42,378 bases of DNA. It comes from Lachnospiraceae bacterium. GTDB taxonomy: Bacteria; Bacillota_A; Clostridia; Lachnospirales; Lachnospiraceae. The position numbers were made by a program, and so were the translations under genes. Below the pieces are notes generated by a model, which was not told where the DNA came from, ran no database searches, and worked only from the letters and a program-made list of their open reading frames with translations. The stretch covers positions 1 to 42,378 of the forward strand of contig JAGATU010000092.1 of the NCBI GenBank assembly GCA_017621115.1. The letters run 5' to 3'. Position 1 is the stretch's first letter; each line of letters starts with the position of its first letter. Positions 26,736 to 36,175 of this stretch are shown here, in pieces.

Positions 26736-28827
26736 CTAATGTTCTCCACTCGTATACAAGTTTGAAATCATCCTTGTTACTTTCCACTTCATTTCCATTA
26801 TTGTCCTTAAGTGTTACCCAAAAACACAAATCAACCGGTCTGTTTTGTTTCGTCTCCCACTCATATAACTTTTGTTTTGAGAATCCGCAGAAGCGCATGG
26901 AACCGTTGTATGTTCCCGCTTGTGGATTGCCCACCTCCGAATTTAAAAGAGGAGAGCCGCCGCTGTTCTTATATTCAAAATTATATTCCAACTGACAATC
27001 TGGCAGATTGTCCCAACGCATGAATATATTCGTGTATTCCACATAGAACCATCTTCTGGTATCATACTGCTTTGCATTAATATCCCCCTTCTGCCTTCCG
27101 TCAAAATTCCAGTCCTCATAACAGATTTCCGTATTCGTCAGACATGGGTAGCCTGTATATCCCGCTTTTCCCTCCGCAGGATTCGGCTTATGATACTGTG
27201 CCAAATCAGCACGGCTGATTTTTATTTCTACCGGTGATACCGTAACAATTTTTGGGGTTGCCACCAGTTCATTACCGTTTTTATCAATAGCAGTAGCACT
27301 GACTTTCACTTTAAAGGTATTATTCCAGTTCAATTTCTGCGCGCAATTGAGCACAATTGAACGGCGGTTAGCCAACGTTGTCAACGTATGCTGTCCGTTC
27401 CCGGAATTATTACCGTTCTCCTGCGGCGCCAATGATATCAAATTAAAATCAGCCGTATTATTACCATTCTCAAACTGCGAAGTCTCATCATCATAATAAG
27501 GCTCCACCTTCCAGTTATATGTATAATTTGAATGCGTTGCATTCTCAAGCATAATTGTCGGGAATACATATCCGCCTCTTGCTAAAGAAGTGGAACAATT
27601 AATCTTTGCAGTCGGTCCCGGAACATATTCTTTGATACCGTTTATTGAAATTGTACACGTACCAACTGCCGGTGTTCCATCTGCTTTCCGTTCTTTCGTC
27701 TTTGCAGATATTATGATATTACTGCCGTTTGCCCCCGGACCAACCGTCAGCTCACCCATCTCTTCCTTAAAAGTCCCGCCGCCCGGAATATTATCCGGAA
27801 ACTCCCATGTAAACAAACCATAGTCTGACAAATGGCTTCCATCGGAATAATACACGATAGGAATCAGTTTATAGGTACGGAACCCATTTCCGTCCGTCAC
27901 CTCTCCCTGTGTCAGGGTAACACTTACCGGATACTTGCCTGTATCGGTAATCTGAATCTCTATATATGCACTCTTTGAAGGGTCATCCACGCTGGTTGCG
28001 GTAAGAACAAAGGTGGTCTCTGATGCATCGGCTGCTACGGTAATCTTACCGTCCGCACTAAGACTGACACCCGTTACCGTTTTATCAACACTCCACGCCA
28101 CCTGATAGTCTCTTTCACTGTCCTCGCTTGCAATCACATTGGCGGTATACACAACAATGACGTCGCTATCGGCCTTGCCGATAACATCCTGCTCACCGTT
28201 TGCAAACTCTCTTCCGTCCCTGCTAATCGTGATTTTGCGGATAAAACTATCAATTACCTCAGGCATATCGCCCCAAATAGTATCCACTTCATTGCTGACT
28301 ACCAGACGGTTTCTAAGTGCTACGGTTTCTTTTGCCGTCTGCTCCTTATCTCCTACGATAAAAGTCACATCAAAAAGCACTTTATCGTTCTTTACCTTTG
28401 TCAAATCCACCTTAAAAGCTTTCACATTTTCTGCCAAAAGTTTGGTGGTGTCCACTGCCGCAAAAGATACATCCGCAAGAGCTGCGAAGTTCTTTATGCC
28501 ATAGTACATTTTCTGCTCGCTCTCTACATATCTGACAACAGTTACAGGGTAAACCGTTGCACCACCTTCCTGTTTTGCGGCACCATAAAGAGCCAGTGTC
28601 TTACTTGCTTCATCGAAATAAATACCCCTATCCGATTCCACAACCATATCCCGGATCTGGTTCACTGCAAGCTGCTGTTCATACTGCAGCTTCACTTCCA
28701 CATTTGTACGCTGGTACAAACGCGAACTGTTCACCATAAATCCGAATACGGCGACACCGGCAATTGCAAAAATTGCCAAGGCAACAATTAATTCAACTAG
28801 TGAAAAACCTTTGTTATTCTGCCTCAT
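26716..28827 (-). CDS. Large minor pilin, GspJ/PilW-like, with Ig-like domain
   Basis: A 703-residue prepilin. Short leader MRQNNKG, then FSLVELIVALAIFAIAGVAV with Glu at mature position 5: a class III signal cleaved by PilD. The stretch after the helix (NQIRDMVVESDRGIYFDEAS) resembles GspJ/PilW minor pilins. Residues about 226-296 look like a bacterial Ig-like (Big_2) domain (VAWSVDKTVTGVSLSADGKI). The remaining 400 residues are unrecognised beta-rich sequence. It is far longer than usual GspJ (about 200). It starts 3 nt after the GspH-like stop and overlaps the giant gene start. Confidence 0.85.
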   Translation of the reverse strand: MRQNNKGFSLVELIVALAIFAIAGVAVFGFMVNSSRLYQRTNVEVKLQYEQQLAVNQIRDMVVESDRGIYFDEASKTLALYGAAKQEGGATVYPVTVVRYVESEQKMYYGIKNFAALADVSFAAVDTTKLLAENVKAFKVDLTKVKNDKVLFDVTFIVGDKEQTAKETVALRNRLVVSNEVDTIWGDMPEVIDSFIRKITISRDGREFANGEQDVIGKADSDVIVVYTANVIASEDSERDYQVAWSVDKTVTGVSLSADGKITVAADASETTFVLTATSVDDPSKSAYIEIQITDTGKYPVSVTLTQGEVTDGNGFRTYKLIPIVYYSDGSHLSDYGLFTWEFPDNIPGGGTFKEEMGELTVGPGANGSNIIISAKTKERKADGTPAVGTCTISINGIKEYVPGPTAKINCSTSLARGGYVFPTIMLENATHSNYTYNWKVEPYYDDETSQFENGNNTADFNLISLAPQENGNNSGNGQHTLTTLANRRSIVLNCAQKLNWNNTFKVKVSATAIDKNGNELVATPKIVTVSPVEIKISRADLAQYHKPNPAEGKAGYTGYPCLTNTEICYEDWNFDGRQKGDINAKQYDTRRWFYVEYTNIFMRWDNLPDCQLEYNFEYKNSGGSPLLNSEVGNPQAGTYNGSMRFCGFSKQKLYEWETKQNRPVDLCFWVTLKDNNGNEVESNKDDFKLVYEWRTLDELKKN

Positions 28828-28830
28828 TTC

Positions 28831-29409
28831 CTATCCCTGTAAAGTATGTTTTCCGGTCTCCGGCACCATCGTAATCGTATAGGTGCGGAGTCCGCTTTGA
28901 AATGTCATTTTCGTAATATAGGCATCCTTTTCGGTGCCGTTTACAATAATCTTGTCAAACGCACCCGATGCACGCTTAAAACTGACGGTAATACTGTCCG
29001 TCTCGCCCATCTCAAAATCCGTGCCGTCCGACAAATACACATGTATTACCACGCGGCTTGAACCCATCCTGCGGATCTGCGAATCACCGACCTCAACTTC
29101 CTGTGCATTACTGTCAATTGTTGATACAACATTCTCGGAGTAATACCCGTCCGATGTAATTGCCTGCTCATAAGCCGGGTCCGTATCCTGTAGTTTTTTC
29201 CGGAATGAAAAAGTCATTGTCTCATCATAACGGCTCATACAGCCGGTTTTGGTCTCATTTAATATGCCGCTGAAATTCTGCGCACAAGCCTTTGCCTGCG
29301 TTCCGAATAAAAGCGCAAACGATAATGTCCCTATTCCGATTAACACCGCCATCAACGCTATGACAACAATTAATTCCACTAAGGAAAGGCCCTTATTATT
29401 CTTCCTCAT
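28831..29409 (-). CDS. Minor pilin, GspH/FimT-like
   Basis: A 192-residue prepilin, MRKNNKG followed by LSLVELIVVIALMAVLIGIG, with Leu rather than Phe at mature position 1 and Glu at 5. The rest (FSGILNETKTGCMSRYDETM ... ITMVPETG) is beta-rich and of GspH/FimT size. A TTG 18 nt upstream is in frame, but the prepilin leader supports the ATG at 29409, which lies 2 nt after the upstream stop. Fits a priming subunit with the neighbouring GspI-, GspJ- and GspK-like proteins. Confidence 0.85.
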   Translation of the reverse strand: MRKNNKGLSLVELIVVIALMAVLIGIGTLSFALLFGTQAKACAQNFSGILNETKTGCMSRYDETMTFSFRKKLQDTDPAYEQAITSDGYYSENVVSTIDSNAQEVEVGDSQIRRMGSSRVVIHVYLSDGTDFEMGETDSITVSFKRASGAFDKIIVNGTEKDAYITKMTFQSGLRTYTITMVPETGKHTLQG

Positions 29410-29411
29410 TG

Positions 29412-31670
29412 CTACTCTTTCTTCCAATTCTCATATACAATCAAATCTGCCAGTGAAGATACCGCATCTTCGTTGCTCTGTGCATCTTCCAAGGCAAATA
29501 CGAAATCTTTTCCGGCACGCAATACCTGCGCAACCATTACATTCTGCCCGCTCATCGGTTGGTAATACCGAAGCATGGCACTTACGGCATCACTGTTGGT
29601 CTTTAAACTGTGCACGGAATTGCTTACCGTAATCGTACCGTTTGCAAAAATAGTTCCGTTAAAATCACAATTTACAATTACATTTCCTGTGGAAATCACC
29701 AAATGGACATTGGAATCTCCTACCACATAACTATCCTTAGTAGTCAGGACCAGTTTTCCGAAATCCTCTGATTTTTCCAGTTCATCCGTTCCGCCGCCTG
29801 CCTGAATATAAGCCTTTAATTTATCTTCATCCACCAGATTGTCAAACACAATCTTTCCGGGCGAATCCGCATCATCATACACCTGACCGAGTTCCAGGAA
29901 ATTATCGCTTAGCTTTGTACAAAGCGCCGTATGTTTCTGCTGATACCTTAACTGGTTATCCGCGATTTCCGAAGCGATTCCCTCAACCGTATTCGGAAGC
30001 AGAGCATACCCGTCCGCCTCCTTTCCATGCACACCGTTTGCTGCCATCTTTACGCGGGTTACGGTCGCTGTCGACGGAAAGTCCAGTACACTGATATAAC
30101 TCTTCATATACTCATCAAAAGTCGCCTTATTACTGTTGTAATACATCGCAAAATAGCGGTTTGCCGACTCTTCGTTATTAAATTTCATGTAATAATAGAT
30201 AAGCGGATCCCCATTTGTCGGTACAAAGACCTTCTCAGGCACTGCCTTACCGTTTGCATCCGTCGCAATATATCCGGTCAGCGTACTGTCTAATTTCTTT
30301 ACCACTACATCCAAAGATACTTCACTGTATCTTGCAGGTTCTGCGGCAATCTTTGCCTGAATGGCATTGTATTCAGCCGTTGTCATCGGATTCTTTTGAT
30401 ACAGGGATTCACCTGTTGTAGAATCCACACCGATACATTCAGCAGGAATCAGGTACATTAACTGATTGCTCTTTACCGCAATGGATTCACCCGTATATAC
30501 ATTTTCAGAAGCCTGCAAAGCACCTTCCGCCACTTCCCTTTTGGTTCCGACATAGGCATGTCCTGCCAGCGTTATCTTTTCAATTCCTGATAAATCCAAG
30601 GTCGAATTACTGCCGTTCACCAAAATGGCACTACTCTTATCCGGGTCTTCCAAACTGTTTCCGAAACCATTGTAAATTCCACCCAGTGTAATCACACTGC
30701 CGTTACCGTTTACATTCAAATCATCCGCTACAAATGTCTCACCAAGAAGCGTTACATTGGCGCCCTTTGTCTCAATATCTTCCACCCAGAGACTGCCGTC
30801 TTCTTCATTTGAAAAAGAGGCGTTCTTAAGGTCCAAATCATGTTTGATTACCATTCTTCCGTCACCGGAATGAACCATTTGCTTTGCTCCGAGTGCCGAA
30901 GTTCCTTCACACTTTACCGAATCCGCATAAAAATTTCCTTCCATGGCAAGCGTATCTGCATTACCGCCTTCCACAATCATGCCCTCATCGGCAATAATCA
31001 CATGGGATGCAATATCCGGAAGTGCCGTAGTTGCCGCGAAGTCAAGTTCCGGATACGTCAAACGGATATCCGTCTCAATCACGGACACAAAGCCCTTGCT
31101 GTCCTTGTAATACACACGCAGGTCTTTTAAAACAATCCCGGTATCATAGGTTATCATATCTCCCTGCATCGAAAGGCTCTTATTACCAAGCGCATCTGTT
31201 TCATATGCGCGCACAATACCACCATAACCCTGGGTTCCGTCGCCGTCATCCGGCTCCTGCCACTTGGTTGTATTCTTTAAAAAACCTTCTAAAATCGCAA
31301 CATCATATTTCTGATGTCCGGTGGCTCCCACTTCCAGTTTGGTCCACATATTTTCATAGTATTTGGTCTGCATCACATTGCGCTTTTTCTCTACGGAATA
31401 TTGGCTGTAATTCTGCATAACATCCATATACGCTACAGAAAGCGAATCCGAAATATAGCGCTGCAGGCCGATATTAATCTCATCCAAAACCTGCTCAGCA
31501 GAATAAAACGTATCTTTTGCATACACGTTGACACGTTTCATTTTAAAATTCACCAAAGAAGTCATCATTACCGTACCTGCCAAAATGGCAATAAAGCCGA
31601 TGGTAATAATAACCGTTATCAGCGAAGCACCCTTATTATTCAGTTCTAACCAGTGCTTTCTTTTTCTCAT
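29412..31670 (-). CDS. Large minor pilin, GspK/PilX-like tip subunit with beta-helix-like region
   Basis: A 752-residue prepilin. Leader ends NNKG and the mature start is ASLITVIITIGFIAILAGTV. Position 5 is Thr, not Glu, which is the hallmark of GspK-type tip pseudopilins (their starts read like VALITV). Residues about 230-380 contain short Gly/Asn/Asp-rich repeats (AMEGNFYADSVKCEGTSALG, LNVNGNGSVITLGG, LVNGSNSTLDLSG) suggesting a beta-solenoid. A second such stretch lies near 690. It is more than twice the length of GspK. It overlaps the upstream gene by 4 nt. Placement at the pilus tip is an inference. Confidence 0.82.
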   Translation of the reverse strand: MRKRKHWLELNNKGASLITVIITIGFIAILAGTVMMTSLVNFKMKRVNVYAKDTFYSAEQVLDEINIGLQRYISDSLSVAYMDVMQNYSQYSVEKKRNVMQTKYYENMWTKLEVGATGHQKYDVAILEGFLKNTTKWQEPDDGDGTQGYGGIVRAYETDALGNKSLSMQGDMITYDTGIVLKDLRVYYKDSKGFVSVIETDIRLTYPELDFAATTALPDIASHVIIADEGMIVEGGNADTLAMEGNFYADSVKCEGTSALGAKQMVHSGDGRMVIKHDLDLKNASFSNEEDGSLWVEDIETKGANVTLLGETFVADDLNVNGNGSVITLGGIYNGFGNSLEDPDKSSAILVNGSNSTLDLSGIEKITLAGHAYVGTKREVAEGALQASENVYTGESIAVKSNQLMYLIPAECIGVDSTTGESLYQKNPMTTAEYNAIQAKIAAEPARYSEVSLDVVVKKLDSTLTGYIATDANGKAVPEKVFVPTNGDPLIYYYMKFNNEESANRYFAMYYNSNKATFDEYMKSYISVLDFPSTATVTRVKMAANGVHGKEADGYALLPNTVEGIASEIADNQLRYQQKHTALCTKLSDNFLELGQVYDDADSPGKIVFDNLVDEDKLKAYIQAGGGTDELEKSEDFGKLVLTTKDSYVVGDSNVHLVISTGNVIVNCDFNGTIFANGTITVSNSVHSLKTNSDAVSAMLRYYQPMSGQNVMVAQVLRAGKDFVFALEDAQSNEDAVSSLADLIVYENWKKE

Positions 31671-33010
31671 TCGAGCTTTGTTCCATCCAATTCCACTAAA
31701 ACTGTTCCCTGCTGGTCGACAATCGCAACCGCAATCTTATAAATACGCTTCTTAACCTTGCTACCGGTTAATGTCTTTCCGTCCAAGTTGCGGGCATCCA
31801 GGCAAGTCGCCGCGTTATCTCCCGTAACCTTCTGCGTTCCCGCAAGATTCTGGTATGCCAGATTGCACAAAATATTGGCATTCTGCACCACATAACCGCC
31901 ATTATCAATCGCACTGTATGGTGCAATCGTGGATAAATTCGTAAATAAAGTCAGTGCCGCATCAGCGTCGGCGTTAATACCTCCCGAAGGATTCTCCACA
32001 ACCGTTACATTCGGTCCGGAAACCGAATTAAAATACTGGCTCTTATACGACGCATCCGCCGCTCCGATCTGCGGAGCCAGCATCAGATTGACTTCCACAT
32101 TGTCGGGATTGTTGATAATAATATTATCCTTATTGCCCATTTTGGTTGCCAGATAACGGGGCTGGTAAAAAAGATAAATCCCGTTAAGCGGCTCCTTGGT
32201 GGACAGATTGTTATAAAGTTCCTGCGTTTCTTCAATATACTCTTTTCTGCTCTCCGGCAGATAATTCCTATACTGGTTCTTATTACGGAAATAATAACGG
32301 ATATTCAGATTCACCTTTAAAAGATCCACGGTATTGCCGGCTTCATCCAGTTCCGTCCCCTGCTTGTCTATGGATATCTCCATCGTACGGGTCAGGTTTT
32401 CCTTAAAATAATCCGTTCCGCCGGGGGCATCAATGTACAGAACGCTCTCATCCTCGGCAGCAATCTTATTCCACTCTTCAAACTTTTTATAAACACTGTC
32501 ATCATACAGCGCTGACATCTCATACACGGCCGTGTCCGATACTGATATCGACTTGACATCGGCAACATTCAGTCCATTGGCATTCGGATAGAGATTCGGA
32601 TCGAGCATCATATAAACCTTATACTCATCCGGAAGTGCCACCGGAATATCTGCTTCATTGCCGATTTCAATCAGATATGCGCCGTCCGATTCTGCCGCAT
32701 CCACCGTCTGTCCCGTCGTAAGCTGTCCCCAGCGGGCATACCCGAAATTCTCCGTCACCGTGTTATCATCGGATGCATCGTAATGCACCACCAAATCTTC
32801 CACGCTCTTGTACTCGGCAGACTCAAGCAGATTCTCCGCGCAATTCGTTGCACGCATCATAATCTTTGCCCTGCCGTTGGTCTTTGCCGTTGTGAAAAAT
32901 GAATGAAGCAACGGAATGGATACCAGGCACAGAATAACCATGGCAATCAACACTTCCAGCAGTGAAAAACCGCTGTTATTCAGTTTTGTCCCTTCCGTTT
33001 TCTTTTTCAT
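31667..33010 (-). CDS. Minor pilin, GspI/PilV-like
   Basis: A 447-residue prepilin with leader MKKKTEGTKLNNSG and mature start FSLLEVLIAMVILCLVSIPL (Glu at 5). The following RATNCAENLLESAEY resembles the GspI/PilV segment (A..A..LLE). The remaining 380 residues are not recognised and include Asp/Asn-rich stretches. It overlaps the GspK-like gene by 4 nt (ATGA type), suggesting coupled translation, and lies 20 nt after pilO. Confidence 0.85.
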   Translation of the reverse strand: MKKKTEGTKLNNSGFSLLEVLIAMVILCLVSIPLLHSFFTTAKTNGRAKIMMRATNCAENLLESAEYKSVEDLVVHYDASDDNTVTENFGYARWGQLTTGQTVDAAESDGAYLIEIGNEADIPVALPDEYKVYMMLDPNLYPNANGLNVADVKSISVSDTAVYEMSALYDDSVYKKFEEWNKIAAEDESVLYIDAPGGTDYFKENLTRTMEISIDKQGTELDEAGNTVDLLKVNLNIRYYFRNKNQYRNYLPESRKEYIEETQELYNNLSTKEPLNGIYLFYQPRYLATKMGNKDNIIINNPDNVEVNLMLAPQIGAADASYKSQYFNSVSGPNVTVVENPSGGINADADAALTLFTNLSTIAPYSAIDNGGYVVQNANILCNLAYQNLAGTQKVTGDNAATCLDARNLDGKTLTGSKVKKRIYKIAVAIVDQQGTVLVELDGTKLE

Positions 33011-33030
33011 TCTTCTACCGTCCGTTTTAC

Positions 33031-33780
33031 CTATTCTTCGGCTATTACAGAATCCACGCCTGCCGAACCGCCCACGGTGTGGAATACATCACGCACACCC
33101 TTTGGTACCGTCGGTACACTTGTCGGCTGGTAATTCTTATCAATACCGGTCATATAATACTGGTTCAAATCAAGTGAGCCCATCAGATTGCCCGTTGCGG
33201 AATCATAGGCAAGCGATAAGCCTTCCACGCATTTTTTGTCCGTCTGCGCATACAGATGGGTAATCATATCCTTTGCGCCCTTATAGGTACAACGGAAACT
33301 GTAGTTTACCGGCTGCCTGTACATATGGATTGCAGGAGTTGCTTCCACAACTTCTTCGGTTGCTGCTGCCGCTTCCTGAGTAACCGCTTCCGTATCCTGC
33401 GTCTCTACCGCTACATTTGCCACAATTTCCTCCACCGCGGACATTGTAATATTTTCTACCGCGAGGTCGGAATGATAGGTATTTTCCATATTGGCGAGGA
33501 ATAAAATCTCATCCTCCCTGCTGATATACACCGGATAAGAATTGGCTATATCCGCAATCTGTCTTTCCATTTTGGCAATGCCTTCTTCATAGGTCGGAAG
33601 ATTGGCATTGATGGCCTGGTACAAATCCGCTTTGGCCTTTAACGTCACATTCTCTGTCTGAAGTGCTGCTGTTTTTTCCTGCAAAGGAGTGGCACCATAC
33701 AACCATGCCAGCAGTAAAAACAGACCGCCAAACAAACCGATTAATAAGCATTTATCTCTTTTTGAAACCGCAAATGTCAT
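33031..33780 (-). CDS. pilO: Type IV pilus assembly protein PilO
   Basis: PilO pairs with PilN to form the inner-membrane alignment complex. The 249-residue protein has a short cytoplasmic start, one membrane helix (about 11-29), a coiled coil (LQEKTAALQTENVTLKAKAD, then a segment to about 75) and a ferredoxin-like C-terminal domain (YSFRCTYKGAKDMITHLYAQ). An Ala/Glu/Thr-rich insertion (about 118-145) interrupts it. It starts 3 nt after the pilM-pilN gene. Low conservation makes position important to the call. Confidence 0.85.
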   Translation of the reverse strand: MTFAVSKRDKCLLIGLFGGLFLLLAWLYGATPLQEKTAALQTENVTLKAKADLYQAINANLPTYEEGIAKMERQIADIANSYPVYISREDEILFLANMENTYHSDLAVENITMSAVEEIVANVAVETQDTEAVTQEAAAATEEVVEATPAIHMYRQPVNYSFRCTYKGAKDMITHLYAQTDKKCVEGLSLAYDSATGNLMGSLDLNQYYMTGIDKNYQPTSVPTVPKGVRDVFHTVGGSAGVDSVIAEE

Positions 33781-33783
33781 GGT

Positions 33784-35319
33784 TTATTCCTCTCCTTCCT
33801 CAGTCTCTTCTTCTATCGGCGCATATACCATCTCCACGGAGAATGAGTACTGCGTCTCACCGATTTCCGTAATCAATTCGGAAACCGCCGTTGTATCTAC
33901 AAAACTAAAGCATTCCAACTGACGGAGTTCATTCAAAACAACCGCCGTCTCTTCCTTGGTTGCCACCGTTACATTCATCGTAATTCCGTTTGCTGTTGCC
34001 GTTAAATCACTCAAGCTGAAACTGCTTGGCATCTTGGTCTCGAGTGCCGTAATAAATTCCACCATGTCCTTATTACGGTTCACGGTCATTGCATCCAATG
34101 CCTCCATTGACATCACCTGCGCCGATAAGGACTGGTGTTTTAAATACACCTCATACACCGGTTCCAACTGTTCAATAATCGCATTGTACTGCTCATTCTT
34201 CTCTTTCTCTTCCAGATATGGGAAAAGAGCCATCAGAATCAGCGCCACGCCAATTAATACACAGCCGCCGCTGATTAAGACCGTCAAACGAAGCGGGTCT
34301 ACGCCACCCTTAGTTGCTGCACTCTTATCCTCATCCTTATCGGATGCAAAATGAATCGGAGCAAGCGCCGCACCGATACATGCCGTATATTCGGAATAAC
34401 TATTGCCTTTAAATACCTTTTCGGTATTGATTCCCGTGATATTGGAAAGCACCCGTACCTTGATGCGGATTTCATCTTCCATCATATCGCACAGGCTGAT
34501 ATAATTCGCACCCACACCGGTTAAATTAATACGCTCAATCGGCTCACCGCTGTGTCCGGAATTGTAATAATCCACTACCTTGGATACGCCTTCAACAAGC
34601 GCCACCATGGCCTGCTCTGCTTCCTCCTGCGAACTCTGTTCATCCTGGATGATTCCATACGGAATCGTTCTAGTCATTACGATTCTTCCGTCTTTTTGTG
34701 CCAGCAAAAGAGAGGAACGGCTGTCGACTTTGACAATCATCTGTACCCCTTCCGAACAGGACTCTTTTGCAGCCTGGTAAATACTGTTACCACAGTAATC
34801 GATTTCTTTTACATTTAATTTGAGTGCTGATGCAAGCAATTTATAACTTTCGATAATATCTTCCGGAACTGCCAGAATCAGCAGGCGGTAACCGGTAGGC
34901 TTGGACTTAGCCTTGCTCTTATCATCCTCATCTGCAGAAGTTGCACCTTCCACTTCCAGAATCATATAAGCAGACAAATATCTACTGACGTCAATCGGGA
35001 AATAATCCGACAGATTCGTTCTTACCAGATTGCCGATATTGCTTTCTTTGCAATATGGAATTTTAATCTCACGGGTCGCAATTTTAGACGAAGAAATGGT
35101 AAACACGGCGTCTTTGGTACGCATCTTGTAATTTGCCATCTCTGCCTTTAAATTGTTTACGAATTCCTCCGTAACCGTAATCATGCCGTCTGCCAATACC
35201 CCATCCGGTGTCGGGATGGAAAAATAGCGGTATACCCTAGGCTTCTTAGCCCGGTAATCCATCTCACAGACTTTTGTCATTGCATATCCCACTTCAATAC
35301 TCAGTACTTTGCCGGCCAT
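33784..35319 (-). CDS. pilM: Fused PilM-PilN pilus assembly protein
   Basis: Residues 1-320 are an actin-like PilM (KVLSIEVGYAMTKVCEM, then VFTISSSKIATREIKIPYC, DYFPIDVSRYLS, INLTGVGANYISL). A membrane helix (about 343-368) follows, then a coiled coil and a PilN-type C-terminal domain (MVEFITALETKMPSSFSLSD, MNVTVATKEETAVVLNELRQ). In most bacteria PilM is a cytoplasmic protein that binds the tail of a separate PilN. Here both are one chain of 511 residues. AGAGGAG precedes the ATG. Order pilM-pilN-pilO is preserved. No frameshift or repeat marks the junction. Confidence 0.9.
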   Translation of the reverse strand: MAGKVLSIEVGYAMTKVCEMDYRAKKPRVYRYFSIPTPDGVLADGMITVTEEFVNNLKAEMANYKMRTKDAVFTISSSKIATREIKIPYCKESNIGNLVRTNLSDYFPIDVSRYLSAYMILEVEGATSADEDDKSKAKSKPTGYRLLILAVPEDIIESYKLLASALKLNVKEIDYCGNSIYQAAKESCSEGVQMIVKVDSRSSLLLAQKDGRIVMTRTIPYGIIQDEQSSQEEAEQAMVALVEGVSKVVDYYNSGHSGEPIERINLTGVGANYISLCDMMEDEIRIKVRVLSNITGINTEKVFKGNSYSEYTACIGAALAPIHFASDKDEDKSAATKGGVDPLRLTVLISGGCVLIGVALILMALFPYLEEKEKNEQYNAIIEQLEPVYEVYLKHQSLSAQVMSMEALDAMTVNRNKDMVEFITALETKMPSSFSLSDLTATANGITMNVTVATKEETAVVLNELRQLECFSFVDTTAVSELITEIGETQYSFSVEMVYAPIEEETEEGEE

Positions 35320-35395
35320 TTTGACTCCTCTTTTCCTAATCGTTTGTATTTCAAAACCGTTTCACAAAAACAGTCGTTACTTTCTATCTCTTAAT

Positions 35396-36154
35396 CTATA
35401 TATATTGGCTGAAATACCATGTAATCCATTGGCTTCCCCATAACATGGCTAAAACCACACCCACGGAAAGGTATGGTCCCAATGCAAGAACATGGTCACA
35501 TTTTGTTACGCGCATACGAATAATATGTACCACCGAACCGATAATACATCCGAGTAAAAACGCTAAAATAATCTCCTTCCATCCAAGGAACAATCCGCAG
35601 ACAGCCATCAATTTCATATCACCGCCGCCGATTCCTCTTCCTTTGGTTACCACAATAATCAAATATAAGACTGTGCTCACGGCAAAAAAGCCAATCACAT
35701 GGTTCACCCAGTCTTTATAATGCAAAACTGTACGTGCCACTCCCAGCACGAAAATAAAATAATTGATTCCAACAGGAATCTCATAGGTACGCCAGTCAAT
35801 GACGCTAAGCACTATCAGTGCGGATGTTAACAGGCAGTAGAGTAGGGAATCTACATTCATCCCGTTAATTATAAAAATAAGCACATATGCAATTCCGTTT
35901 GCCGCTTCAATCAGCGGATACTGAACGGAAAGTTTGCATTTACATGCCCTGCACTTGCCCCCCTGGAACAGGTAACTGAACAGTGGTATGAGTTCATACC
36001 ACCGGAGCAGGTGGTCACACTGCATGCAGTGTGACCTTGCCTTCACAATATCTTCTTGTTTGGGAATCCGGTAGATACATACATTTAAAAAACTACCTAT
36101 TACGATTCCGAATATAAATATGATTATGTAAATAGGGATTAATATTGTGTCCAT
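35396..36154 (-). CDS. pilD: Prepilin leader peptidase/N-methyltransferase PilD
   Basis: Aspartic protease that cleaves and methylates prepilins. The cytoplasmic N-terminal domain has the two cysteine pairs (C43-x2-C46, C68-x2-C71), and the catalytic aspartates are D120 (SVIDWRTYEIP) and D179 (GIGGGDMKLM). About eight hydrophobic helices are visible. Length 252 is normal. AAGGAA precedes the ATG at 36154. Its likely substrates are the six prepilins of this operon. Confidence 0.96.
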   Translation of the reverse strand: MDTILIPIYIIIFIFGIVIGSFLNVCIYRIPKQEDIVKARSHCMQCDHLLRWYELIPLFSYLFQGGKCRACKCKLSVQYPLIEAANGIAYVLIFIINGMNVDSLLYCLLTSALIVLSVIDWRTYEIPVGINYFIFVLGVARTVLHYKDWVNHVIGFFAVSTVLYLIIVVTKGRGIGGGDMKLMAVCGLFLGWKEIILAFLLGCIIGSVVHIIRMRVTKCDHVLALGPYLSVGVVLAMLWGSQWITWYFSQYI

Positions 36155-36175
36155 GGGTGGGTTTCCTTAAATATA

